Positions 31,985 to 44,270 are shown, counted from the stretch's first letter. The stretch: 64,000 nucleotides of DNA from Euglena gracilis (GCA_039621445.1 CP154956.1:92940648-93004647), one strand, 5' to 3'. Made by a program: numbers and translations. Notes: a model not told the origin generated them from the letters alone.

Positions 31985-33049
31985 GTCGATCAAGAGTACC
32001 TCGCCCCCCCCCCCGTGGCGCTTGGCCCCCCCCTCCTTTTTACACGCAAATTTGCCCCCCCCTAAAGTTGGCCTGTGGCCTTTTGCACATGGCCGCCAAA
32101 TTCTTAACATACAAATTTGATTCCGCTAAGGTTGACCCCCTGGCTTTACCTTCAATCATGGCCCGGGCCAGGCCCCAGGAGGGGGGTATCATCACAATGT
32201 GGGTAAATGCAACCCAGTGCACCCTCCCCTGAAGAAATCAGACCCTCCCCCACTTTCTCTGAGCACCAGCCTTGGAGGAATTTTCCCCAGACAACAAGCT
32301 GCAACAGTGGTGCAAATTCCAATCTTCAACAGGACATGGAGACCAAACGGTCATGTTATACACCAACGACAACCAAGAACGGTGCAAAGTGCCAAACATA
32401 GATTTTTTAAAGTTTGGTCAGCTCGGGGGAGGCGGGGGGAGTTGATGGGTCCGGCCGACCCCCCCTGGGGGGTTTGGGTTGAGCGGATACCCAGCCGAAG
32501 GTGGATTTTTCCCCAAATGTGGCCCCCCCCTGTCACCCCCCCCCCACCCAGGAGGTGGCTGGGTGGGTCCGGGTCCTCAAAAAACCTCTGCCGAAGGATT
32601 TTTTTGTTTGGCACTTCCTTTCTTTTAAAGAGGCATTCAAAAATGCCATTTAAGCCATTGTTCCGTAACCAAAGGTATGAAAACCATAGAATATCATAAA
32701 GATGGCAAACACTGCTGGTTGGCACCATGTTGGAAAAGATGTAGGTCCACAAATGGCATTGCCCAAGTAATGTTCTTGGAGGAGGGCAAAAAAAAACCCC
32801 CTGTACAATACTGCAATATTTCGCGGGGGCAAGGTCATTGGGGTGGGGGAATATTGGTGGATGTACATCTGGGAGATCAAAGTTATGGGCGTTCACAGAA
32901 AGTTCTGAATTGACTCTAGAAATAAAAGTAATCGGCCGAAAAGTTCTGTTGCTGATTACTCACATCAGAAAATGGAATTAGGCAGCAGACACCCAGACGC
33001 TGGTCTGGATAAACCGCACCCCCGATGAGGATTGCGCGTGTGGTGCGAG
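31985..33049. other. Presumed intron
   Basis: C-runs near 32005-32060 and 32520-32550, and H1-like debris around 32430-32600. No exon accepted. Confidence 0.35.
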
Positions 33050-33300
33050 AATGGCAGGTTCGATCTCGGAGCCCGTGTGCAGCGGGGGACGCCCGGCGGC
33101 GTGCATCACGCACCCCACACGGCAGGTGCCTCCGGCTGGCACCGTTCCCGGGGGGGGGGGGGGTCGGCTCGATGCCTTCCTGACCAACAGCGTGAAACCC
33201 GGCTTCATATGGCGCGTTGGCCTGGGCTGTGTCACGCGGCGCGGTGCCCACCGTGGATCATGCGGTTGGCTTGGTGGCACAGGGAGGTATTTTACGGCAT
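33050..33300 (+). CDS. Gene A late exon candidate (compare 60488-60623)
   Basis: After a GTGCGAG acceptor (1-nt start) the frame reads MAGSISEPVCSGGRPAACIT, then PPAGTVPGG, a Gly run, RLDAFLTNSVKPGFIWRVGL and G-C. Gene B reads PPAILPGGWLVDVLYHICSV, P-G-Q-R, so P-P-A, P-G-G and S-V-x-P-G line up with gaps. The frame stays open to 33473, and the 3-prime limit is unknown. A 12-G run inside is a likely site of length change. Confidence 0.4.
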
Positions 33301-35255
33301 TCAATGATGGGGTCTCAATCTCCCATTTAAAGATCCCGGCCAGGACATCAGTAATGCGTGCGTCTTTGTTCACTTTATGTGTGTATTCTGTCAACCTCCT
33401 GACTGATTTGAAACCGGGGGGGGGGGGAAAAAAAAGAATGAAAAAGAAAGAAAGAGGCGAAACACAGCGTTAGGACAGAAGAAGGAATAAAAGGCACCAA
33501 ACAAACAGCTACAGTGCACACAGGGGGAGAACTCAGCACGGACACTCAAAAGCTGAAAAAACCCACAAACATGCCAAAGACGTAAGTAAACGCAAATAAA
33601 CGCAAAAAAGCGCAAACAAATGCAAATTGCATACAAATTTCTTCAGGACTCTGGGCTGTGATAAACTTTATGGGTTGTTCAAAACAGCATGCGAGTGTGC
33701 AGATTTGGTGCTCTATATGGTGCTCCAAACTGTGCTCTTGCGTGGATTTGCTAGTTCCTGCAATTTTTTTTTCTTTTTGTGAGGCATTTCAGCCCCTGCT
33801 CCAAACCATGCAAACTCCATCCCCTCATGATTTGGACTTCGGCCTTAATCTACCATCTCGTGCCCCCCCATTTTTTTGCCAATTTTTCACCTGGCTTCCT
33901 TTGTTGGTAAACACCCTCCCCCAAACAATACAGGAGGGTTGGTTGAAAATTGGTTGAAAAAAAAAGTGGTGTGGAAAAATTGGTGGAACAAAATCCTGCC
34001 AAATATTTTTGTGCCGTTTTGGCCGAGACCGCCAAGTTTTTCCACATCATTTTTCGGAAAATTTTTCGAAAACTTCCCCTCTTTTCGATGGAGTTCATTC
34101 AAAAATGCGCTCCAGCCTTTGATCGTCGATTGTCTGATATCTTCTTTAGACCTCGGCCGTTTATCATTTGCTGATGAGCTTCAGATTTGGGTTTGAATCG
34201 TGTGGTGAAGCTTCCAATGAGTGGTGTCATATGATCTTCAAATTCTTTGAAAGCTTTCTTTTTCCTTTGAATTATCTTTTTTCACGCCGTCTGCAAATTT
34301 TTTCCAAACATTCTTCACAAAAAATCCTCCAAAATATTTGCGGACCGTTTTGACCATGACCGCCAAAATTTTCCGTCCCTTATTTTATCTCCAATTTTTT
34401 TGGCACCAATTTCACACCCCTGGGGATGCTGTCACACTGCGTGCACCGCGTGCACCGCATGAGAAGAATCATTCTCAAATGTTCAGTTTTCACAAATTTC
34501 CACCAGCACCGAATTTGTAGTCGACTGCCATTCTTTTTTTTTGGCTGGTTTCTTGCAAAAGCCACTTTTGGCCTTTTTTGGCCATTATTTTGGCCATTTT
34601 GGACCACTTCGGACTTCTGGAGAAAAAGTAATTCCCTCAAGAGCATGGCAATATGGGTTAATATATTTTGATCATTTCCCCAGGCTGCACAGGAAGGCCA
34701 GATGGGGGGGGGTTGACCCCACCCACCCTCCATGGCACCACGCTGGAATTTTTTGACCGAAGTATCGGCGCCCCGGAAATATGGGAACGCCGGGTGGGGG
34801 GGGGGGGGTCCTGACAGGGAGGCTTTGGGTCAAGGTCATCCAAAAGGTGAGGGTTCAACTTCATGAAGCCTTATTTCTCCATCTGAGTGGTAGCAAACAC
34901 CGACCTGCAAGCCCCAACCCGTTGTCCATTGGCCCCCTGGGCACGGGGAGTCGATCGGCCCTCCAAAGTTGGCCCCGAAGACTGTTGGGGCCGGGCGGCA
35001 TTTTGAGGAACTGCAAACCCCCCCCCCCCGGGCGGGTACTCCCCCCCCCCCGGCGGGTACTATGGGCAGGCAGGGGAGTAGGGCGCTTTCGACCCCCCGG
35101 GGGGGGGGGGTCAGGGTTTGGGGGTGGTTGGTGCTCCAGCGCCCCCGGCACCGAAGGCACCGGACCTGAAAATGGCCATTTTCAAAGGAAAATTGGCTGG
35201 GTCGGCAGGCACCGGGGTCCATCACCGACCCCTGGGGAAGGGGTGCCTCTTATGG
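33301..35255. other. Spacer between genes A and B, repeat debris
   Basis: 33870-34260 is a dispersed repeat (family R2) sharing GGAACAAAATCCTGCCAAA and CTTCAGATTTGGGTTTGA with 36970-37290. C/G runs near 34795, 35018-35050 and 35095. No exon accepted. Confidence 0.4.
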
Positions 35256-35537
35256 GCTGGCACCAGGGGTTTTTTTTAGTCATGGACCCCGGGGGGGGGA
35301 GGGGGGGAGGTGGGTGGGTCCGGTCGAGCCGAGGGGGGGTCCCCCCAGAGGGGAGTGAGATATACTTTTCGGCGCCATTGGGGCCGAAAATTTTGAAAAA
35401 GTGCTTTTTTTAGCACTTTTCGCGATTTTTCGGCCCTTTTTTTTGTGGGTCCCCTGGGGACCCCCCCCCCAGGGGGTGGGTGGGGGGGGGGACCCCCCCT
35501 CCCCCCTCCCGGTCTTAAAAAAAACCCTGGCTGGCAC
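35256..35537. mobile_element. hAT-type MITE family H1, copy 3, perfect target duplication
   Basis: Element 35264-35529: starts CAGGGGTTTTTTTTAGTC, ends GGTCTTAAAAAAAACCCTG. GCTGGCAC is duplicated on both sides (35256-35263, 35530-35537). The interior shares GAGATATACTTTTCGGCGCC with the 4099 copy. 266 bp, non-autonomous. Confidence 0.92.
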
Positions 35538-36393
35538 CCCATAGCACAAGGCACCCCTCCGGGAGTTGGGAAAAGAAGCCTGGTTAGGGCCCAGGAGTTC
35601 CTCCTTTTTCTCCTCCCTTTCCTTTTCGTTGGACGAAGACGGTGTTCGTTTTGTTGGAGAAGACGTTGGAGTCACAACATGCTCCCCCCCAAAGTTGTTT
35701 CCTGGCTCAATGTGGCACACATGCCCCGGACCAACGGGGGGGGGGGGGCATTTGGCGGATGATGGCACTTCGCTCTTGGGGAAGCAGCCAGACTGTTATG
35801 CAGTGTCCTCCCCGCCAGGTGTCCTACACCATCTCCGGGCTCTTTTTGCATGTTCCTCTGCCCCCCCCCCCCCCAGCCCCGCCCAAGCCAGCGATTGACA
35901 TATGGCATTGCCGCTGCCCCCTGCACTAGCCTACTCTTCTTTCCAGGCCATTTTTTCGTGGATGGATGTCGTTTATTGGTGTTAAATTCAGGACTGTATG
36001 CTATTTTTTATGCTTTTTAATCAGGAATTTCATTCCTCACAAATTTGATCATATTGGGATTGGTTTTCCATCCACAAATTTGTTCGGATGTATCTTTTCG
36101 TTTGATCCTCCTATGGGTTTTGGGGGTACATTTTGAGGGTTCTGTTTTTTTTATTTTGGCATAAATGAGAGTACAATCACTGCTGGGGGGGAGGCGACCA
36201 CTCGCAGCCATTGGCCGCAGGTCAGCGGTTGCTTGATGTAAGTGGACACAATCAAACTGCTTGGCCTTGCTGGACTGTGTTGATGGTGGTGGCAGCTGGT
36301 TTGAGCACAAACCATTGCCAAGTGGGGGTCGATACGCCTGTGGGAAACCTTTGTGTCCCCCGTGGGAGAGGGGGCCAGTTGGTGGGCCCAGCT
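35538..36393. other. Spacer, nothing firm
   Basis: Both strands have open frames over 36151-36370 but no convincing borders. C/G runs near 35735 and 35865. Confidence 0.3.
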
Positions 36394-36724
36394 GGTGAAA
36401 ACAGGGCGGTCCTTAAGGGACAGGAAAAAAAATTTTATTGTCTTAAGGACCGCCCCCCCTTTCTGCCAAAGGGACAACCAAGGGCCGGACTGGGACTTGA
36501 ACAGGGTCCATAATTAAACCGTCCAAAAAAAACACATTTTTTGATGATTTGGGTGGATGGGCGATGGTCCAAGGGGGCCAGGAATCAATTTGTTTCCTTC
36601 GACCTGTTCTCGGTGAGAAATGCCAAAATTTCTTGCCCATTTTCCTGTATATTTTTCACTGAGTGTGCTGGGACAGCGGAGTTTTTTTTTTTTTTATTTT
36701 TTTAATGACCGCCCTGGGTGAAAA
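36394..36724. mobile_element. hAT-type MITE family H3, perfect target duplication
   Basis: Element 36402-36716: starts CAGGGCGGTCCTTAAGG, ends AATGACCGCCCTG. GGTGAAAA is duplicated outside (36394-36401, 36717-36724). The interior has GGACTGGGACTTGAAC, GATGATTTGGGTGGATGGG and GAGAAATGCCAAAATTTC shared with 56132-56454. A second, internal CTTAAGGACCGCCC copy lies at about 36441. Confidence 0.92.
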
Positions 36725-37626
36725 ATTGTTCCAAGTGACCGCTGCGAAGCGCAGCGCCGGAAATGGATCTGGCCCCCCCAGAACTTGGCAAAACTGCCCA
36801 TTTTTGGCTTGTTTTTTATTTTTCTGGAACAAAATCCACTAAAAACCCCCATTAAACCCCCCATTTCCACCTGCACACAGCGCCGAACAAAATTTCCAGT
36901 CGGGGGGGGGGGGCAGACCCAGAGGGTGGGTCTAGCAACGGGGGGGGGGGGCAAAAATTGGCTGCTGAAAAAGAAAAAAAAAACGTAGAGTGGGAAAAAA
37001 TGGCGGAACAAAATCCTGCCAAAGATTTCCGTGCCATTTTGTCCAAGGCCGCCAAATTTTTGAGTAGTTTTCGGAAAACCATCAACTATTTGTCGATTCA
37101 AAAGGAAGGGGTCATGTTTTCTATTGCCGTTTTTCTGTTAAAGCCCCCAAGTGGAAGACTGGGATCAATACACTGGGGGATTTGCTTTTTTGCTGACGAG
37201 CTTCAGATTTGGGTTTGAGTCGTATGGTGAGGCTTCCAATGAGTGGTATCAGTGGTATCATATGAGGTTCGAAGATCTAACCCAGTCTCCCAAACATTCT
37301 TCCCAAACATTCCTGATTGATTTGAGTGGAAGAAAGGAAATCGGCTTGACGGTGACCCCGAGGCAGGCGGATAGTGACTGAGTGTTGATGCCCCGCTTGC
37401 TGGCGGCTGGCAGGCTCCGAGGCTGCGGCTTTGTCCGCACCACAGCACAACACCCAACACCACAACACCGGACGCGCGGAACGTGCCACTGAGCGCAGGC
37501 GCGCACGGGAAAAGGCGCGCACGACACCAACTGTACCGTTCTGCGTGACGGGACCCGTTCATTTTCCATTCGAGTGTTTTTGGATGGTCTTTAAAGAGAA
37601 TTGCGTGTGTTTTGCGCGCGATGCAG
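36725..37626. repeat. Dispersed repeat family R2 copy and flanks
   Basis: 36970-37290 matches 33960-34250: GGAACAAAATCCTGCCAAA, a TTTTCGGAAAA segment, then CTTCAGATTTGGGTTTGA and GCTTCCAATGAGTGGT. The stable hairpin core GCGAAGC sits at 36744-36750. No clear ends found. Confidence 0.6.
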
Positions 37627-37680
37627 ATTTAAACCAGAGGTTCCCCTACCGCTACAGCAAAAGAAGGAAAAAACGGCCAG
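37627..37680 (+). CDS. Gene B early exon candidate, basic stretch
   Basis: Acceptor GATGCAG and donor CGGCCAG/GTGCAA bound DLNQRFPYRYSKRRKKRP less the first split codon. S-K-R-R-K-K-R-P resembles a classical nuclear-localisation stretch. 2 nt in, phase 1 out, which fits the next candidate. The surrounding frame is open on both sides, so borders rest on splice signals only. Confidence 0.4.
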
Positions 37681-37983
37681 GTGCAAAGGTGGCATTTCTT
37701 CCCGTACTTTCCCCCTCCCCCGGCACTTGGCCCCTCTCCTCCTCACAAGCAGATTTGTCCCTCTTCCAGAATTGGCCTTCCTCTGTAACTTGCGATCTTG
37801 GCCCCTCCAGCCTGAATGCTTTTCGGCCTACTTTGCACATGGCCCGCCGAAATTCTCACCGGCAAACTTTGCCACTAAGGTTGCCCCCCCCCCCCCGGAC
37901 TTACCTTCCATTGTCGCCCTGGCCAAACGCCAGCGGGGGGGGGGGGGTGCTAGCAGGCGGGCTGGCACAGGGGGAGGAGGCAG

Positions 37984-38116
37984 CATCGGAGCCTGCCACA
38001 CTCAGCCTCCATACCACCCCACTGCCGACGTCAGACCTCCACACCCCCAGCGACGTTCCCCCTGGGGCTTCCGTGGGCTGTGCACCCATGGTGGCCCAGA
38101 CCACTCCCCCCGGCAG
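37984..38116 (+). CDS. Gene B early exon candidate, Ser/Thr/Pro-rich
   Basis: Acceptor GGAGGCAG and donor CCGGCAG/GTAGTG. Frame SEPATLSLHTTPLPTSDLHT, then PSDVPPGASVGCAPMVAQTT. 2 nt in, phase 2 out, fitting 37680 and 40118. Likely a disordered linker if real. Upstream C- and G-runs (37885, 37935) mark element debris. Confidence 0.4.
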
Positions 38117-40117
38117 GTAGTGCGAGCAGTGTCCCACCTCATCCCTGAGGTGAGGGTCCAAGAGGACCCTCAGCGCAAGAGGCGCCGTCAAATGGTATTT
38201 TCCAATTTTTTAAGGACAAATTTTCCATGAAGATTGCTTGGATTTGATTGTGCCCGGAGTTTGCTCGAAGAATTTGTTGAATTTCTGCTCTGAAGGAATC
38301 TTCCCCTTATCCTCACACACAAGACATCTTCAAACAAGACACTTTTTCCGCATTTTTTGGCCCCCATAAGCAGATGTCCTCAGGTGATTGTGGTTTTCAA
38401 TTGCAGATTTGCGGTCACCTCATCACTGAATCCCAGGGGGTCCCTGTAATGATTGGGGAGAATATGAAGTAATTTCCTTCACCCCATCAGATTTTGCATA
38501 AGAAAAGAGTCTTCAAAAGTCATTTTGAGGGGGGGGAGGGAGTTGAGCCAAGTAAAAAGAAAAAATCAGTTTATACAAAAGTGGGCAGGCCGGAAATCGC
38601 CCGAATGCTTCCGAACCATTCTAAGGAAAGGCTTTCCATTGAGATTTGGCAAGCCGTACAGCTGTTAACCCTGGCCCAGAGGGCGGTCCATGTGGGACAG
38701 GAAGTTCGTTTTTTTTTTCCATTGTGGGCCGCCCATTGAAGACCACCCTTGGGCCAATGGGCCAACCAACCGCCGGAACGAACGGGGTGGAAAATCAAAT
38801 GGCCCAAACACACATTTTTTTGTCAGTTTGGGTGGATGGGCGATGGACCAAAAAAATTAAAAAAAATTAGTATCAAGGATTTCGAAAATCAGTTTTTTCC
38901 CCTGTTTCTGCCCATTATTTACCCATTTTTCTTGTGTGTTTTCATTAAATGTGCTGGGACATTTTATTTTGCTTCAGGACTGCTCTGCCCATGCTTTGTA
39001 AGACACCTCATTTCCATCCAAATAGTTTTCAAAGGATATTCGGCAATTTTTCCTGAGCCACATTTTTTGTTTATAATCCAAATTATTTTTGATGAATTGA
39101 TGGCATTGGAATGCCAATCATTTTTGTTTCTTTGGACTGGAGAGTTTTATTGCAGGTGAAGTTCAGTTCAGTTAGGGGATGGGAAAGTTTTTTTCACCTC
39201 AAGGACCGCCCTTGGGCCGGAGTTAATGGGGTCAAAAATTATATATAGAAAAATCAAAAGCATTTTTTGATGTTTTGGGTGGATGGGCGATAGTACAAGA
39301 TTGCCAGAAAGTACTTTTTCCCCAAAGTCAGCCCATTTTTGCCAAAATATGGCCACTGTTTGTTATTTTCCCCGTCGATTTTTTTTCCTGGTTGTGCTAA
39401 GAAGTTTTTTTTTTGCTCCAGGACCGTCCTGGTAAAGCGTACTGGTGCGGCACCTGGAAAAAAATTGCATCTGGCTTTCACATGCATCTGCGCATCCATT
39501 ACTGCCAATGAGGGATCTGTCTGGGTTGCGTTGTGCTTGGGTCGCACGCACTGTTTTTCGCGATACCAGTACCTGGCCCCGGGCTCCGATGGTGCAGGCT
39601 CGACCCCTCCGCCACCCCCCCCCCCTTCAGCTGATACGCTGACCCCCCCTCCCCTCCCCCCGCTCCCCCGCCTGTCTTGGGACAGGGCCTGCGGGCCCAC
39701 CCCCTGTCCCCTGCGGTACTGTGTGGGACTGCGCCTGGCGCAGGCAGGCGATGGTAGCTGGGACGGTGCAACGACGCACGTTGTGCGAGCTGCCTTCCTT
39801 TGCTTGCCGGTGCACAGGGGGGGAGGGGGACGCAAACATAGTTTCTTTGCGGGGGTTTTTGTGCTTTTCCATTTTAGCAAAATTTGCATTTTTTTTGCTT
39901 TTTTTTGAGTTTTTTTCCCCGGACGATTTCCTGATCATTGCTGGGGAATTCCGTTTTCTGTCGACTTGGGAATATTTTTCATTTTTGGCTCGATTTTCCC
40001 TGGGTTTTCGTCGTATTTTTGGCATTTTTTTTGGACTTTTTGGCCAACAAATTACATAATTTTGGAATCAGCGTGCTCCCAAAATCCAATCAAAAACCCA
40101 TTGTGCGTACGATACAG
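38117..40117. other. Presumed gene B intron with H3 relics
   Basis: Two decayed H3-type elements: about 38677-38987 (starts CAGAGGGCGGTCC, ends GACTGCTCTG) and about 39165-39430 (ends AGGACCGTCCTG). Both keep the TGGGTGGATGGGCGAT phrase. 39580-39835 is GC-rich with open frames on both strands but no accepted exon. Confidence 0.45.
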
Positions 40118-40256
40118 TGTGAGGCCGCCTGAGGACCTTTTTGACGGCCTGGTCAGCTCCCAGCCTGTGCCCGAAGGTGCTTTCCTTCCGGGATTTGGCA
40201 GATGGCAGATTTGCCCCAGTGCCAGAAACCAGAGAGTTCCCAAAACCCATTTTGAG
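40118..40256 (+). CDS. Gene B exon candidate, 46 codons
   Basis: Acceptor CGATACAG and donor TTTTGAG/GTGGTT bound VRPPEDLFDGLVSSQPVPEG, then AFLPGFGRWQICPSARNQRV and PKTHFE. 1 nt in, phase 0 out, the same pattern as the gene A candidate at 13578. Beyond the donor the frame stays open to TAG at 40368-40370 and is also protein-like (TGFKIRPVARVIGAPLPFLN), so an unspliced terminal reading is the main alternative. The minus strand is open but less convincing. Confidence 0.45.
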
Positions 40257-40673
40257 GTGGTTTTGGGTGCAAACAAACAAGTCAACCTGGAACCTGGTGC
40301 ACGCACCGGGTTTAAAATCCGTCCCGTTGCCCGTGTTATTGGGGCCCCTCTTCCATTCCTGAACGGCTAGAGTGGAGTGAGTAGTCGGGACCCGGGGAAG
40401 GCACGGCTCTCTGGGAATCTCTGAAACCCTGTGGGTTGGGGTCAACCCCCCCATTCTGGTGGGTGGGAGGGTTCGACCACCACTTCCCCGTATTTCTGAA
40501 ACTCCATTCCTAAATATCGGCGCGGAAATTTTCCTTTGGCACCGAAGGAATTTTCCCTTGCAGGGGGCTGTGGCGCCCCCCCACCAGGATTTCCCGCACA
40601 GCCATTCGGGGGAGGGGAAGGGTTGCTGGTGTTGTATGGGAATTCCGAGTACCCTGTGGGTGGTGGTTTTGAG

Positions 40674-40732
40674 GTGACACCCTTGGCGCCTCCAGAATGG
40701 GAGATCTTCCATGCAAAACGACTGCGGGGGAG
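40674..40732 (+). CDS. Gene B exon candidate before exon 2
   Basis: Reads VTPLAPPEWEIFHAKRLRG plus two bases of Arg, bounded by TTTTGAG and GGGGGAG/GTTGGA. Phase 0 in, phase 2 out, joining exon 2 (1-nt start) across an 86-bp intron. H-A-K-R-L-R-G is a kinase beta-3-like look-alike (see findings). Upstream sequence is a G/C-run element remnant. Confidence 0.5.
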
Positions 40733-40818
40733 GTTGGAGGTTATGTCGTTTTGAATGGAGTCGCCCCGCAATCCATCCTTGGCGACCAACGCTCTCCTCC
40801 CCAGGGACCCCACCTTAG

Positions 40819-40891
40819 AATGTTGGTATCGGCCGTGCTCCGCCTTCCACCTGACCACTTCGAAGACTGGTCGGATTTCGAAGATATCAAG
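40819..40891 (+). CDS. Gene B exon 2 (paralogue of 13807-13882)
   Basis: Acceptor CACCTTAG and donor TATCAAG/GTGTGT. Reads MLVSAVLRLPPDHFEDW, then SDFEDIK. Same entry and exit phases as gene A, one codon shorter, with E-D-W-x-D-F-x-D-I-K conserved. An alternative acceptor 14 nt upstream (CCCCAG) would shift the entry phase. Confidence 0.75.
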
Positions 40892-41875
40892 GTGTGTGGC
40901 AGCATGGTAGAGGTGTGAACCACCCCATCTGTCAAACCCCATTTATAAAACCCACATTTGCCAACTCTCTAAACCTCCTGCTTGTAACCTCCCACTTCAG
41001 GCCGACCAACCACAGAATGATTTATCACCCCCCCCCCTTTCTAGTGAAGAAAAAGGAAAACGGCCAGGAACATTTTTTTCGGCCGCAAAACTCCGAAAAG
41101 GCTGATTTCTGGAAATTTTTTGTGTGACAGAGCATCATCAAAATGCCTTTTTGATAATTTTCGCCAGAGATTGTTGGTCGACCAAAACTTTTTGACCGAT
41201 GAGCCCCCCATTTATAAACCACCCCCTTAGGCTGACCCTTATAAATTTCCGGGTGGTTTCCAAGTGGGTGGTTGGTGTTTAAATGCAATGTAAATCCTTT
41301 TCGGTCCAATCTTGGTTTTCGTTTCAGGAAGATCGCACCACGGGGGGGGGGCATTTCGGCCTCGCTGGGAGGTCAGGGGTTGGCAGTGCCCCCCCCCAGG
41401 TATTAAGCAAGTGTTGGCTTTGTATGGAGAGGGGACGTCCGCCCTCTGGGGCAGATGGTGTGGGTCCTGGGGGGTCCCAGGACCCCCCAAGAACCAACAA
41501 GTTCTTCCCTTGTGCTTTGTGCCAGAAAGCCATGGTGTTGTGCATTTTTTTCTCAGATTGTGGGGGAGGGAATCAACCAAAAACACAATTTTGGGTTTTT
41601 TTTTTACAGAACGCATCAAAAAGATGCTTGGCACTTTGCTCGAGATTTTTTTTTCTCGGGGAGTCAGGGAGGGGGGAGATAACACCCTCCTCCCCCCCAG
41701 GTTGTTTTAAAGAAAGCATCTGGAAATGAAGCCAATCCTGACCACACACGTATCTTGCCAGAGACTTAGCATGTGCATGCATATACACGTGCATGTGTGT
41801 GTGTGTGCGTGCATAAAGGCCACACATTAAAACCAGCAATCACTGAAGGACGCACGCGTGCGCGCCACACCACAC

Positions 41876-42027
41876 CACCCTACCCCCACCACAACACCCC
41901 CCCCCCCCCCCACCCCCACCCCCCCCCCACCCCACTGCACTACACCACACCACACCACCCCACACCACACTGCGCTACACCACACCACACACCCGCCCAA
42001 CCATACCACACCACATGCATGCATATG

Positions 42028-42064
<37 letters not shown>
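41876..42064. repeat. CCAC/CA microsatellite block
   Basis: Mixed ACCACACC, C-runs and a terminal (CA)n at about 42030-42064. Confidence 0.85.
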
Positions 42065-42066
<2 letters not shown>

Positions 42067-42369
42067 TCTCTCAGCACCAAACCCCACCCCCGTATAATAT
42101 GCAATACAATGACCACCAATTTTTTTACAAGATATTTCATTCTTTAATCATTTGGAGGGTTGATTTTTGGAGGGAGAACCATCGGAGGGTTATAAAATCC
42201 AGTTCAGTGGCTAACTCAAGGGGGGGATGAATATATTAGAATATATATACATATATTATATATATAACCAGGTTTTGAATAGTGCTGAGCTCTTAATAAG
42301 CGCGCACCCACCCCTTCATTGACCACCCCTTCATTGACCCCTCCATACATACCGGCCCACTCCATGGAG

Positions 42370-43800
42370 CTCTTTTGCCTGAAATCCATGGGTTTGTGCC
42401 AGAAACAGGGCGCCGGTGGGCCGAAAAACGCTCGTTTTCGGCTCAAACACAGTTTTTCTGGGTCCGGGAGGCCCAACAACATCGTTTTGGGCAAAACATT
42501 TTTTTTCGATTTTTTTCGACTTTTTCGACCCGGTTTTGACCCAAAGTCAATGGGTCGGCGGTCCAAAACGGGGCGCTGGCAGGTCAAAAAACGCTCGTTT
42601 TCGGCTCAAAAACAGTTTTTCCGGGTCCGGGAGGCCAAAAAACATCGTTTCAGGCAAAGAAAAAATTTTCGATTTTTTTCGACTTTTTTGACCCGGTTTT
42701 GACCCAAAGTCAATTGGTCGGCGGTCCAAAACGGGGCGCTGGCAGGTCAAAAAACGCTCGTTTTCGGCTCAAAAACAGTTTTTCCGGGTCCGGGAGGCCA
42801 AAAAAACATCGTTTCAGGCAAAAAAAAAATTTCGATTTTTTTCGACTTTTTCGACCCGGTTTTGACCCAAAGTCAATGGGTCGGCGGCCCAAAACGGGGC
42901 GCTGGCGGGTCGAAAAACGCTCGTTTTCGGCTCAAAGACAATTTTCCGGGTCCGGGAGGCCAAAAAACATCGTTTCGGGCAAAAAAAAAATTTTCGATTT
43001 TTTTCGACTTTTTTGGCCGAAAACGGCCAAGTCGAACAGAGGGAAAAGTGTACAAAATGGCCTGAAACGGCCCAAATTGGCCAAAAAACGCCTGTATCTC
43101 GGGTTGGGCGGGGAGTTGCGGGGAAACCAAAATCGCAGTAGATAGAGCGTTCCAAGGGCTTCAATTTAGGTCTCCGGACATTTCCTTTGATTTTGCATCA
43201 TTTTCGAGAAATTTTGAAAACATCGATTTTTTGACCCCCCACCTTCCGAAAACGGCTAAGCCGAACAGAGGGAAAAGTGTACAAAACGGCCATCTGCGCC
43301 GAAAACGGCCGTATCTCGGGCTAGGCGGGGAGTTGCGGGGAAATCAAAATACTGGTGGATGGGGCGTTCCAAGGGTTTCAAATTAGGTCTCCGGACATTT
43401 CCTTTGATTTGGCTTCATTTTGGAGATATTTTGAAAATTGACATTTTTTTGGCCGAAATGGCAGAGTCCAAAGGGGGGGGGGGGCTTATCCAGGGGGGGG
43501 CGGGGATCCTACCCAGTTTGGACCCCTTCGCGCGTGAATAACTCAGGCCTGGCGGGGAGTTGGGGGTCAAACCCAGGTGATTCGGAAACTAGAAATCCAG
43601 TCGCTCGCGACTGAAAAAAAAATTCCGGGAACCGGGCCGGGGTCATGGTGATAATCCGCGGTTTTCACGGTCTACCCAGAGGGGGGGGGGGCCGGGGAGG
43701 GGGGGGGGGCGGGTCCGACCCCCCACTTTTCCCTGGTGGTAAGCTTCGCTCTTACTCTAAAGAGATAAGAGCTCAGCGACCCCCCCCCCCTAATAGAAGC
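42370..43800 (+). repeat. Dispersed repeat family R1, longest copy, with 163-bp tandem array
   Basis: Four tandem subunits: the GGGTCCGGGAGGCC landmark occurs near 42460, 42623, 42788 and 42948, a spacing of 160-165 bp. These are followed by two tails with GTATCTCGGG, TTCCAAGGG and TCCGGACATTTCCTTTGATT, then the common end GTAAGCTTCGCTCT and GAGATAAGAGCTCAGCGAC. Beyond it, CCGCCGCC-GAA-GGCGGCGG (43846-43864) is another stable hairpin. Confidence 0.85.
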
Positions 43801-44199
43801 ACGGGGCCGCATAATAGAAGCAGGGTCCAAATAAAAGCGCACCCCCCGCCGCCGAAGGCGGCGGTCCGCTACAAGCGCACCCCCATTTTGATGGGATTTT
43901 GATGGGAGGGGGGTTATATATCCACGCATTCTGTCCAGCCAATTAGGATATTTTAAGAAACTTCAGGCAATTTGGAGGTTCGTTTTTACCTCTTCAGCGA
44001 TTGCCATGCGATGTGATGCTTGCAACTTTTTGGTTCTTTTTTTTTTTTTTTTTTTTCTCTTTCCTTTTTTTCTTTTTTTTTCCTTTTTTCCTCAAAAATA
44101 TGATTTTTTCCCGCCAAACATATGATTTTCGTCACATGCTGTTCTCATCTCACTGCAACATCTTTCTGTAAGCCCAGCAACGCCACGCCTACCCGTCAG

Positions 44200-44270
44200 G
44201 GGATGTCGCGCCACGTGGCAGCCCTGGCCAGCCCCTCCAGCGTCGTGCCGGTGATCGATTTCATCCACCG
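44200..44270 (+). CDS. Gene B exon 3 (paralogue of 14693-14763)
   Basis: Exactly 71 bp. Acceptor ACCCGTCAG, donor ATCCACCG/GTGTGT. Reads GMSRHVAALASPSSVVPVID, then F-I-H and two bases of Arg. Same length and phases as gene A exon 3, with SPSSVxPVIDF shared. Phase 0 from exon 2; a split Arg codon leads into exon 4. Confidence 0.85.

Larger units (their letters stand above)
40892..44199. other. Gene B intron 2, 3.3 kb of repeats
   Basis: Four times longer than the matching gene A intron (810 bp). It holds a CA/CACC microsatellite block, a 163-bp tandem array and a full R1 copy. No further exon recognised. Confidence 0.7.

Noticed and set aside
42370-43010. CRISPR array
   Set aside because: The 163-bp units abut each other with no short direct repeats and unique spacers, and the context is eukaryotic.
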